Of a DNA stretch of 64,000 nucleotides, positions 18,045 through 25,616 are shown piece after piece. How positions within the stretch are numbered: the first letter of the stretch is position 1; each line of letters starts with the position of its first letter. The stretch lies in NCBI GenBank assembly GCA_035541895.1, contig DATKMK010000094.1, positions 1 to 64,000 of the forward strand. The letters run 5' to 3'. Source of the DNA: DATKMK01 sp035541895 (GTDB taxonomy: Bacteria > Desulfobacterota > Binatia > HRBIN30 > JACQVA1). The translations under genes and the position numbers were made by a program. The notes beneath the pieces are model-generated. The model searched no databases, was not told the DNA's origin, and worked only from the letters and a program-made list of their open reading frames with translations.

Positions 18045-18812
18045 ATGAGAGATTGGCCGATCGGCGCGTGGGTCGGGGTGGCGGTGGCGACCATCGCCGT
18101 CGCCGCGGTGATCTGGCTGCGACTACGCCCCAGCTCGGAGTCGGCGGTACAGGTGATTCGTCCACCGCATCGGAGCGCGCGCGTCGAGGATCGGCTGAAA
18201 CAACTCCGGTCCGAATGGATCATGCGCAACGAGCATCCGGAGGTTGCCGGGCAGATCGCGAATCGTCCCGCACCCGCCGGCCAGATGCCCGCCGCGCCGA
18301 CCGCACCAGCCGAACCGGGAAGGGATGTCGGCCAAAATCCGGCGACCGCACCGGCCGAGGGCGCCGAGTCGGAGATGTCCGACGACAGCCCGCTCGATGA
18401 CGCGTTGAACGCCGATGAGCCCGATCTCAATGCCCTCAAGCGCGTGTTGCTCTCGGATCCCGATCCGCAAAACCGACTGACCGCGGTCCTGCTCATCGGC
18501 ACATTGGAGGATGACGCGGCCGTGTCCGTGCTCGGCCAGGCACTGAAGGATAGCGACGAGGACGTGCGCTTGACGGCGGTGCAGGCGCTCGGCGACTTTA
18601 CGAGCGCCGAGTCCGCGCAAGTCGTGCAGACGGCGATGCGCGATCCGAGCGCCGAAGTACGCTTCGAGGCGTTGAGCGTGTTGGCGGACATCGGCGGCGA
18701 TGGCGCGCGAACCGCCATGCAGCAGGCAACCAGCGACGAAGACGAAGACGTGCGGGCGCTCGCCCAAGGGCTGCTCAGTGTCGACGAGGCCGCACCGCCA
18801 ACCAAAGAATGA
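18045..18812 (+). CDS. Membrane-anchored HEAT-repeat protein
   Basis: A 255-residue protein with one N-terminal membrane helix (WVGVAVATIAVAAVIWLRL), a Pro/Ala-rich disordered linker (about residues 65-115), and HEAT-like repeats from about residue 125 to the end (units such as DPQNRLTAVLLIGTL, DEDVRLTAVQALGDF, SAEVRFEALSVLADI). HEAT arrays act as protein-binding scaffolds. ATG 18045 was preferred because GGGAG lies 8 nt upstream; a GTG at 18030 is an alternative. It overlaps the following amidohydrolase by 4 bp (ATGA), so the two are probably translated together. No specific partner can be named. Confidence 0.82.
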   Translation: MRDWPIGAWVGVAVATIAVAAVIWLRLRPSSESAVQVIRPPHRSARVEDRLKQLRSEWIMRNEHPEVAGQIANRPAPAGQMPAAPTAPAEPGRDVGQNPATAPAEGAESEMSDDSPLDDALNADEPDLNALKRVLLSDPDPQNRLTAVLLIGTLEDDAAVSVLGQALKDSDEDVRLTAVQALGDFTSAESAQVVQTAMRDPSAEVRFEALSVLADIGGDGARTAMQQATSDEDEDVRALAQGLLSVDEAAPPTKE

Positions 18813-20002
18813 GGTCGATTGTGAGTGACCGACTCGAAGAGTTGAAGCAGCGCGCGTGCGCGGTCGTCGATCGCGAACGCGATGTCCTGATCGATCTCAG
18901 CCGCCGCATTCATGCGCATCCGGAGCTGAACTTCGAAGAGCGCCAGGCCAGCGGCTGGCTGGCGGACTACCTCGAACGTGCCGGCTATTCGGTCGAGCGC
19001 GGCGCGTTCGATTTGCCCACCGCGTTCGTGGCACGTCTCGGAACCGCGGCGCCGCGGGTGGCGGTGTTGTGCGAATACGACGCCCTGCCCGGCCTCGGCC
19101 ACGCCTGCGGCCACAACATCATCGCCACCGCGGGCGCCGGCGCCGGCGCCGCGCTTGCGCAGGTCGTCCACGACAGCGGCGGCTCGGTCGTGGTGATGGG
19201 GACGCCGGCCGAAGAAGGCGGCGGCGGCAAGATCGTCATGGCACGACGCGGCGCCTTCGACGGCGTCGACGCCGCGATGATGGTGCACCCCGCCGGTCTC
19301 GATCTGGCCGGCATGAACGTCTTGGCGGTGTCGACCATCGCCGTCGAGTATCACGGCAAAGCCGCGCACGCGTCGGCCTTCCCGCATCGCGGCATCAACG
19401 CGCTCGACGCGCTGATCACCGCGTACAGCGGGATCGCGCAGTTACGCCAGCATATTCGTGAGACCGAGCGCATCCATGGGATCATCACCAGCGGCGGCCA
19501 AGCACCTAACATCGTCCCGGACTTCGCCGCCGGTCTGTTTTACGTCCGCGCCGCCAGCGAATCACGGCTGGAGAAGCTCAAAGCCCGCGTGCTCGGCTGC
19601 TTCCGCGCCGGCGCGGAAGCCACGGGTGCGGAGTTGAAGTACGAATGGCGCGGCGAGCAATATTCCGACATGGTCACCAACCAACCGCTCGCCGCCGCCT
19701 ACGCCGTGAATCTTCGGCGCTTAGGCCGCACGCTGCACGATGTGCGCAACGTCCCGGCGTCGGTCACCGGCAGCACCGACATGGGCAACGTCAGCAAAAT
19801 CGTCCCGTCGATCCATCCCATGATCGCCGCCGGCCCCGCACACGTTCCGCTACACTCACCCGAGTTCGCCGCCTGCGCCGCGTCTGAGACCGGCGACCGC
19901 GCCGTTATCGACGGTGCCAAAGCACTGGCGATGACCGCGCTCGACGTGTTGTGTCGCCGTGAGTTGCTAAGCGAAGTGAAGGCGGCGTTCGAGCGACAAT
20001 AG
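18809..20002 (+). CDS. M20D family amidohydrolase
   Basis: A 397-residue cytoplasmic metallohydrolase of the M20D branch (p-aminobenzoyl-glutamate hydrolase, aminoacylase and PM20D2-like). Motifs: RRIHAHPELNFEE near the N-terminus, AVLCEYDALPGLGHACGHN (Asp and His of the metal centre), TPAEEGGGGK (catalytic Glu pair), and GKAAHASAFPHRG in the lid domain. There is no signal peptide. The YDALPGLGHACGHN form is typical of dipeptide or aminoacyl hydrolases such as the Xaa-Arg dipeptidase group. It is translationally coupled to the HEAT-repeat gene. The natural substrate is unknown. Confidence 0.9.
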   Translation: MRSIVSDRLEELKQRACAVVDRERDVLIDLSRRIHAHPELNFEERQASGWLADYLERAGYSVERGAFDLPTAFVARLGTAAPRVAVLCEYDALPGLGHACGHNIIATAGAGAGAALAQVVHDSGGSVVVMGTPAEEGGGGKIVMARRGAFDGVDAAMMVHPAGLDLAGMNVLAVSTIAVEYHGKAAHASAFPHRGINALDALITAYSGIAQLRQHIRETERIHGIITSGGQAPNIVPDFAAGLFYVRAASESRLEKLKARVLGCFRAGAEATGAELKYEWRGEQYSDMVTNQPLAAAYAVNLRRLGRTLHDVRNVPASVTGSTDMGNVSKIVPSIHPMIAAGPAHVPLHSPEFAACAASETGDRAVIDGAKALAMTALDVLCRRELLSEVKAAFERQ

Positions 20003-20290
20003 CGAGCGGCAATTCCCGACTCGTTTCGGTTTCCAATTCCGCACAACTCTTCCTCGACGCTACCCCTCGACACGTTGCGGGCGGGTGGCGAACACATGTC
20101 AAGCAATGCGCCCCTGATGCCGCGTTGCCCGATGCGCTCAGCGACGGCGACGGAACGGAGTAGGCGCCCTCACCCTAACCCTCTCTCGCTGGTGGCGCGG
20201 GCGAGGGGACCATAGGAAGAATCAAGTGCAACAGCGCTGCGCGGCTCGGAGCGGCTGAACGACTCACCCCTCACCGGCACGACTCGCCGC
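20003..20290. other. Gene-free convergent gap with a dispersed repeat
   Basis: The 288 bp between the convergent stops of the amidohydrolase and the fructose-bisphosphatase gene show no credible gene. They contain the dispersed element listed at 20166-20210 and otherwise nothing I recognise. Confidence 0.6.
20166..20210. repeat. Dispersed intergenic repeat, copy A
   Basis: GCCCTCACCCTAACCCTCTC starts here and matches 18 of 20 bases with an element at 35157. The tract then reads into GGGCGAGGGGAC, which can partly pair with the CCCTCTCTCGC side, as in REP-like repeats. Both copies are intergenic. Confidence 0.55.
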
Positions 20291-21286
20291 TCAGAACTCC
20301 ACCACCGCGTCAGGCGTGTCGTTGAGGTGCACCGAGTCGATGAAGCGCACCAGGCGGTCGCGCAGGGAGATCACCACCGAGTTGGTGCGGTGGCCGTGGC
20401 CGAAGAAACGGACGCCGCGCAGCATGGTGCCGTCGGTGACCCCGCTGGCGGCGAAGATGATCTCGGGACCCGGGGCGAGATCGCGCTCGTCGTAGATGCG
20501 GTTGGGATCGAGGATGCCCATGCCCTTCAGGCGAGCTTCGAACTTCTCGCGCTCTTCTTTCCCCTCTTTGAACGGAACCAAACGACCTTCCATACCGCCG
20601 TTGAGGCAGCGCAGCGCCGCCGCGGTCAACACGCCTTCGGGCGCACCGCCGATGCCCATGACTGCATGCACGTTGGTGCCGCGCACCGCGGCCGAGATGC
20701 CGGCTGAGAGGTCGCCGTCGGAGATCAGTCGTATGCGCGCGCCGGCGGCGCGAATTTCCTTGATCAACTGTTCGTGACGCGGGCGGTCGAGGACGATCAC
20801 CACAAGGTCCGTCACCGATCGACGCAAGCGCGAGGCGATGGCGCGAAGATTTTCCGACACCGTCGCGTTCAAATGCACGGCACCCTTCGCCGCCGGCCCG
20901 ACGATGATCTTTTCCATGTAGCAGTCGGGGGCGTGCAGCAGGCCGCCTTTGTTCGACGCCGCCAGCACCGCGATGGCACCGGGCGAGCCGGTCGCGCACA
21001 AGTTGGTGCCTTCGAGCGGATCGACGGCGATCGACACTTCCGGATCCTCGTCGTGTCCGCGCCCGACCTTTTCGCCGATGTACAGCATCGGCGCCTCGTC
21101 GCGCTCGCCCTCGCCGATCACCACCTCGCCGCGCATCGGCAAACTGTCCATCGCCTTGCGCATCGCCTCGACCGCGACGTGGTCGGCGTACTTGCGATCG
21201 CCTTGACCCATCGTGCGGGCCGCCGCCACCGCGGCCTCTTCGGCGACCCGTAGGAATTCGCGTGAGAGCAACTGCTCCATCGGCAT
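20291..21286 (-). CDS. glpX: Class II fructose-1,6-bisphosphatase (GlpX)
   Basis: This 331-residue enzyme hydrolyses fructose-1,6-bisphosphate to fructose-6-phosphate in gluconeogenesis. GlpX marks: GEVVIGEGERDEAPMLYIGE near residue 55, VDPLEGTNLC near residue 88, LISDGDLSAG near residue 190 and MGIGGAPEGVLTAAAL near residue 215. The length equals the family norm and all Li-sensitive-fold metal ligands (Asp/Glu clusters) are visible. It lies 29 bp downstream of a class I aldolase gene on the same strand, so the pair supplies two consecutive gluconeogenic steps, probably from one transcript. Confidence 0.95.
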   Translation of the reverse strand: MPMEQLLSREFLRVAEEAAVAAARTMGQGDRKYADHVAVEAMRKAMDSLPMRGEVVIGEGERDEAPMLYIGEKVGRGHDEDPEVSIAVDPLEGTNLCATGSPGAIAVLAASNKGGLLHAPDCYMEKIIVGPAAKGAVHLNATVSENLRAIASRLRRSVTDLVVIVLDRPRHEQLIKEIRAAGARIRLISDGDLSAGISAAVRGTNVHAVMGIGGAPEGVLTAAALRCLNGGMEGRLVPFKEGKEEREKFEARLKGMGILDPNRIYDERDLAPGPEIIFAASGVTDGTMLRGVRFFGHGHRTNSVVISLRDRLVRFIDSVHLNDTPDAVVEF

Positions 21287-21315
21287 GAGACGTCCCCCTC
21301 CCGTCTGCGCTCAGC

Positions 21316-22239
21316 CTACGCGGTCTTACCCGCGTAGATGTCCATCACCGCGTGCAGGAACTTGACCGCTTCATCCTTGGGCCGCTGGAACGAGTTGCGG
21401 CCGATGATCGAGCCGAAGCCACCGCCATCGCGGATCGCGCGCACTTCGTCGTAGATCGCCGAGGTCTCCTTGGCTTCGCCGCCGGAGAAGATGACGATGC
21501 GACGGCCGCCGAAGGCGCTTTGCACCACGTGGCGGATGCGCTCGGGGAGCGTGCCGACGGGGATGCGCTCCTTCTCGTACACCTTCTTCGCTGCCGCTTG
21601 TTCGATATGTGCGGTTGGAGGCTTGACCTTGATCAGATGTGAACCGAGTTGTGCCGCGATTTGTGCTGCATACGCGACAACATCGATCGCCGTCTCGCCG
21701 TCCTTGGAGATGCCCGCGCCGCGCGGGTACGACCACACCACCACCGCCAAGCCCTTACGCCGCGCTTCCTCCGACAGCGCGCGGATCTGACCGTACATCT
21801 CGTTGCGCGCGGACGACGCCGGATAGATGGTGAAGCCGATCGCGGCGCAACCCAGGCGCAACGCGTCGTCGACGCTGCCGGTGATGGCGGGACACGGATC
21901 GCTGCCGCCGGACAAACTGTCGGAGTTGTTCAGCTTGAGAATCAGCGGAATTTCGCCCGCGAAGTCAGCCGCGCCGGCTTCAAGGAAACCGAGCGGAGCC
22001 GCGTAGGCATTGCAGCCCGCCGCCAGCGCCAGCTCGAAATGGTAGCGCGGGTCGTACGCGGGCGGGTTCGCGGCGAAGCTGCGCGCCGGACCATGTTCGA
22101 AACCTTGGTCGACCGGCAGGATGACCAGCTTGCCGGTGCCGCCGAGCCGGCCGTGATTGAGCAGGCGAGCGATGTTGGCCAGCGTTCCCGGCGTTTCGCT
22201 GCGGTACCAACTGAGAATTTCGCGTGTACGATCGGTCAT
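21316..22239 (-). CDS. fbaB: Class I fructose-bisphosphate aldolase, DhnA/FbaB type
   Basis: A 307-residue archaeal/DhnA-type aldolase that condenses or cleaves fructose-1,6-bisphosphate through a Schiff base. Seen motifs are LVILPVDQGFEHGP near residue 37, LILKLNNSDSL near residue 100, VVWSYPRG, and SHLIKVKPPT near residue 205, whose first Lys is the expected Schiff-base residue; FSGGEAKE and GRNSFQRP follow as phosphate-binding segments. It sits 29 bp before glpX, consistent with a gluconeogenic unit. The intergenic stretch to fabD is 115 bp with no recognisable signal. Confidence 0.93.
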   Translation of the reverse strand: MTDRTREILSWYRSETPGTLANIARLLNHGRLGGTGKLVILPVDQGFEHGPARSFAANPPAYDPRYHFELALAAGCNAYAAPLGFLEAGAADFAGEIPLILKLNNSDSLSGGSDPCPAITGSVDDALRLGCAAIGFTIYPASSARNEMYGQIRALSEEARRKGLAVVVWSYPRGAGISKDGETAIDVVAYAAQIAAQLGSHLIKVKPPTAHIEQAAAKKVYEKERIPVGTLPERIRHVVQSAFGGRRIVIFSGGEAKETSAIYDEVRAIRDGGGFGSIIGRNSFQRPKDEAVKFLHAVMDIYAGKTA

Positions 22240-22354
22240 GGTTGTGTATCCCTTCCCGTTGTCTTCGCGGCGCGCCGGGGAGGCAGCGTCCGAGCTGCTT
22301 TATCTATGCAACTTTGGCAGCAGGTATCAAGGACGCAGCGGCGGGCCGGCCGGG

Positions 22355-23278
22355 TCACCGTGCGGGCGACAGCGCGGCGCGCGTCGATTCAAGCGAGGCG
22401 CAATCACTGACGTTGAAGCGTTTCAGATTGCGGTCGATCCGGCGCGCCAGGCCGGCCAGCACGTTGCCGGGGCCAACCTCGACGACGGTGTGAATCCCGG
22501 CGTCGGCGATCATGCGCGTCATCAACTCATGCCAGCGCACCGGCCGACTCACCTGGCGCGCCAAGCCGTCGCGCGCTTCATCCGCCGTGCGGATCGGCTG
22601 CGCGTCGACGTTGTTGAACAGCGGGACGCGGAGATCGCAAAACGAGATGGCCGCCAGATCGGCGCGCAAGCGTTCCTCGGCCGGCTGCATCAGCCGGCAG
22701 TGGAACGGCGCGCTCACCGGCAGCTCGACCGCTTTGCCGCCGGCGGCGTTGGCCACGGCGCGCGCGGCGGCGCGCTCGCCGGCGATCACGATCTGGCCCG
22801 GCCCGTTGAGATTCGCGAGGTCGACGATTCCGCTCGTGGCTGCGATCGCTCGCTCGACCGCGTCGAGCTCAACGCCGAGCAGCGCAAACATCGCTCCGGC
22901 GCCCTCGGCCACCGCCTCCTGCATGTAGCGACCCCGCTTGTGCACCAGCGCGATCGCATCGCGAAACTCGATCGCGCCGGCAGCGACGAGCGCGGAATAT
23001 TCACCAAGGCTGTGCCCCGCGACCGCCGCCGGTTCGAGTGCGAGCAGCCGATACGCCGCGACGCTGACCAACACGATAGCGGGCTGGGTGTTGGCGGTGC
23101 GACGCAATTCCTCCTCCGGGCCTTCGAGTACGATCCGCGACAACGCAAAGCCGAGCGCGGCATCGGCTTCGGCGAACAACTCGCGGACCGCTTCGAAGCG
23201 ATCGTAGAAGTCGCGGCCCATTCCGACCGCCTGTGATCCTTGGCCCGGAAACAAGAACGCTGTGCCTACGATATTCAC
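22355..23278 (-). CDS. fabD: Malonyl-CoA:ACP transacylase
   Basis: A 307-residue FabD that loads malonyl groups from CoA onto acyl carrier protein for fatty acid synthesis. FLFPGQGSQAVGMG opens the protein, the nucleophile Ser lies in AGHSLGEYSAL near residue 90, and the catalytic His in SAPFHCRLM near residue 198. The starting codon appears to be GTG 23278, with sequence similarity beginning immediately after it. It is not in a standard fab cluster here; neighbours are a receiver protein upstream and gluconeogenic genes downstream, so it may be transcribed alone. No residue is missing. Confidence 0.95.
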   Translation of the reverse strand: MNIVGTAFLFPGQGSQAVGMGRDFYDRFEAVRELFAEADAALGFALSRIVLEGPEEELRRTANTQPAIVLVSVAAYRLLALEPAAVAGHSLGEYSALVAAGAIEFRDAIALVHKRGRYMQEAVAEGAGAMFALLGVELDAVERAIAATSGIVDLANLNGPGQIVIAGERAAARAVANAAGGKAVELPVSAPFHCRLMQPAEERLRADLAAISFCDLRVPLFNNVDAQPIRTADEARDGLARQVSRPVRWHELMTRMIADAGIHTVVEVGPGNVLAGLARRIDRNLKRFNVSDCASLESTRAALSPAR

Positions 23279-23359
23279 GCGGTATCCTTGAAACGCGACC
23301 GAATCGGCGCGCGATCTTGCCCCGCTGCGCTGGCGAGCGCAAGGCCAATGCGGCGACGC

Positions 23360-23818
23360 CTATTCGATCGAGCGAACGAAGATCAGGCCGGCGTCGCGGC
23401 GATCGCTGAGGACGCGCAGGAGTTCGCCCACGTCGATGGGCTTATTCAAGAAGGCGAGCGCACCGTGCTTGTAGCTGCGCAGTCGATCCGTCATCGATTC
23501 CGATCCGGTCAGCACGATCACCGGAATTTTCCGCAGGTAGCGGTCCTCCCACATGGCGTCGAGGAGCTGGCGGCCGCTCATGCCCGGCAAGCCGAGGTCG
23601 AGCAGCACGAGGTCGATGCGTCGCTGATCCACCTGCCCCTGGTATTCCTGGCGTTGGAGCAGCACCAGCGCACCGTCGGCGTCCGGCGCAACTTGCACGG
23701 GATTGAGCAGCCGCGCGCGATCGAGCGCCCGGATAGTCAGCGCGGCGTCGTCCGGATTGTCTTCGACCAAGAGAATCACACCTCCCTGATCGACATTGGG
23801 TGTCGCCCTTGCCTGCAT
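23360..23818 (-). CDS. Single-domain response regulator (receiver only)
   Basis: A CheY-like receiver of about 152 residues. The acidic pocket is in VEDNPDDA, the phospho-acceptor Asp in LVLLDLGLPGMSG, the conserved Thr in IVLTGSES and the Lys in FLNKPID. No output domain follows, as in Rcp1/DivK-type phosphorelay carriers. The start was set at ATG 23818, 12 codons before VILLVED; an in-frame ATG at 23923 would add 35 residues without receiver homology and is possible. No sensor kinase is adjacent. It diverges from the ParB-like gene at 23947. Confidence 0.87.
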   Translation of the reverse strand: MQARATPNVDQGGVILLVEDNPDDAALTIRALDRARLLNPVQVAPDADGALVLLQRQEYQGQVDQRRIDLVLLDLGLPGMSGRQLLDAMWEDRYLRKIPVIVLTGSESMTDRLRSYKHGALAFLNKPIDVGELLRVLSDRRDAGLIFVRSIE

Positions 23819-23946
23819 ATCCCCGACGATTCCCCTCGGCATCAGTTGCCGCACAGTGTATGGTTCAACCGGCCGCAACAAAAGCCCCAAAATGAATTCA
23901 GCAATATCCGTGAGCGTCATCATCGGACATTGGAGAGCAACTTGCG

Positions 23947-24321
23947 ATGAGCCAGAACACTGATCGAATCACGTGGCTGAGCGAGCCGGAAGCGCACGAC
24001 TATCCCGCCGCCCTCTCGTATCTGAGCCTGCTCTACGACGCGACGGCGGCCGGCGCGTACGTCGAGAAGCTCAAGCGGGCAAGCGTGACGCAGTTCAAGG
24101 CCAAGGACATCTTTCGCGCCTCCCAACTGTCGCTGCTCGGGATCAGCAACTCACACGTCAAAAAGGATCAGGGGAAAATCCAGTCAGGCGCGGCGCTCTC
24201 GCCGCTACTGTTGGTGCGCGATTCGCCGCACGGCCGGGTCGTCATCGCCGACGGCTACCATCGACTCTGCGCCGTGTACGCATACGACGAAGACGCCCTG
24301 ATCCCCTGCAAGATCGTGTAG
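23947..24321 (+). CDS. ParB/sulfiredoxin-like small protein
   Basis: This 124-residue protein ends with the pattern VVIADGYHRLCAVYAYDED, which matches the core GxxR/H nucleotide-binding region of ParB-like and sulfiredoxin-fold domains (ADGYHR in place of the common DGxHR). A central FKAKDIFRASQLSLL helix precedes it. Some ParB-like domains bind or hydrolyse CTP or ATP, but no HTH or partition partner is seen, so this is not a chromosome-partition ParB. ATG 23947 follows GGAGAGCAACTTGCG. It lies directly before a decayed glgC remnant. Function unknown. Confidence 0.75.
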   Translation: MSQNTDRITWLSEPEAHDYPAALSYLSLLYDATAAGAYVEKLKRASVTQFKAKDIFRASQLSLLGISNSHVKKDQGKIQSGAALSPLLLVRDSPHGRVVIADGYHRLCAVYAYDEDALIPCKIV

Positions 24322-24328
24322 CCCACGC

Positions 24329-24581
24329 GGCACGCGCGTCGAACACTCGATCCTCGGGCCGCGCGTGTTCGTGCATAGCTGGGCGCACGTGCAAGACGCG
24401 GTGATCTTCGACGACGTGCAAATCGGCCGGCACGCAAAGGTGCGGCGCGCGATCATCGACAAAGGGGTGAGGATCCCCGCCGGCGAACACATCGGCTCCG
24501 ATCTCGACCGCGAATCGCGCGCGCTTCATCGTCACCGACAACGGCGTCGTCGTAATTCCCAAGGGGTACATGTTCTCCTAG
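24329..24581 (+). pseudogene. glgC: Decayed 3' end of glucose-1-phosphate adenylyltransferase gene
   Basis: Translation from 24329 gives VEHSILGPRVF, then HAKVRRAIIDKGVRIPAG, the left-handed beta-helix tail of GlgC. After SDLDRES the frame must shift by one base near 24518-24530 to continue RFIVTDNGVVVIPKGYMF and reach TAG 24579. Only the last ~85 of the usual ~420 residues remain, with no start codon or N-terminal pyrophosphorylase domain. This is therefore a gene fossil. It begins 7 bp after the ParB-like stop, which suggests that a deletion or insertion brought the two together. Confidence 0.75.
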
Positions 24582-24657
24582 ACGATTTTCAAACCTCGCA
24601 TCGCCGCGTCTCAGTCTAGCGGTTGATTTCGCTTGACTTGTACCCGCCTGGGACGGA

Positions 24658-25485
24658 ATGATTCTTCTCGATTGTTACGCAGAGCGAGCAATGATCGCAG
24701 CATCCGACTCAGACAAATTGAGTCATCGACGCGACTTGGGCGATGGTTGGGTGTTCTCGTTCAGTCTCCTTGTCGTCGTGATTCTGGGTCGCTTCGTTCA
24801 CGCAGATATCGGTGCCAACTCAAGTGAGACGGTCGGTATTGCGGACATGGTACTCGGGCCCTCCACCCCGACACCGACCGCAACCCCGAACCTGGAGACG
24901 CCGATCCTGCGGGTTTCGTCCGTTCACGGCACCCCGGGCGACAGCATCGAAGTCGGCGTGTCACTTGACACGGTGGGCCATGACATCGCCGCGGTGCAGA
25001 ACGACGTGATCTTTGATCCGCAAGCGCTCTCCTTCGGCGCCGCAACCGAACGGCCGCAATGCCGGGTGAACACCGCGATTCACAAGTCCGAGACCGCGTT
25101 TGGTTTCTTGTGTCGCGCTTCGGCGGCCTGCGAAGGGATCCGTGCAATTGTGATCTCACTCTACACCAGCGAGCGAATCCCCGACGACGCGCTCCTGTAC
25201 GCCTGCACAGTTCAGATCGCCCGCAATGCGGTTCCGGGTCGCTACCCACTCCACATTACGAACGTCGCGGCAAGCGATCCCAAGGGCCTTCGAATTCCGC
25301 TCGAAGGCGTCGACGGCGAAGTCATCGTTGACGAACCCACCCTGGCGGCTCCGCAGGCACAAGGTGTGTCCAGCGCGCCGGCCGGCGGGTCTGGCTGCGC
25401 GGTCGGCGTCGACGGAGACGGTTCGATGGGCGGGGCCGCGATCGTTCTTCTCCTCCTTGTCCTCCGTCGCCGAGTCGCATTGTAG
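24658..25485 (+). CDS. Secreted cohesin-like protein with Arg-tailed C-terminal anchor
   Basis: A protein of up to 275 residues (ATG 24691 is an alternative start). A hydrophobic export segment (VFSFSLLVVVILGRFVHA) is followed by a linker TPTPTATP. A cohesin/CBM-like beta-sandwich runs from about residue 82 to 225 (VSSVHGTPGDSIEVGVSL, then DVIFDPQALSF). The C-terminus has GGSGCAVG, a short hydrophobic run (AAIVLLLLVL) and RRR: the tripartite layout of MYXO-CTERM/JDVT-type sorting tails, with the Cys as a probable processing site. Cohesins bind dockerins; a dockerin-like pair ends the giant protein at 44303-52825. The cohesin call rests on pattern reading and is moderate. Confidence 0.72.
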   Translation: MILLDCYAERAMIAASDSDKLSHRRDLGDGWVFSFSLLVVVILGRFVHADIGANSSETVGIADMVLGPSTPTPTATPNLETPILRVSSVHGTPGDSIEVGVSLDTVGHDIAAVQNDVIFDPQALSFGAATERPQCRVNTAIHKSETAFGFLCRASAACEGIRAIVISLYTSERIPDDALLYACTVQIARNAVPGRYPLHITNVAASDPKGLRIPLEGVDGEVIVDEPTLAAPQAQGVSSAPAGGSGCAVGVDGDGSMGGAAIVLLLLVLRRRVAL

Positions 25486-25616
25486 AGCCACCACCGATAG
25501 CCGCCAGATTTGCCGGGTCCACAAAGTGAGTGGACTCAACGCGACCAACCCGGCACAATACGTCGTCGTTAGAGTTCAGCGGTGGGTCGCGACATCGAGA
25601 GCGCAGCAGATCGCCT

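Noticed and set aside
23947..24321. Chromosome-partition parB
   Set aside because: It is only 124 residues, with no HTH domain and no parA nearby; only the ParB-like/sulfiredoxin-type motif is present.
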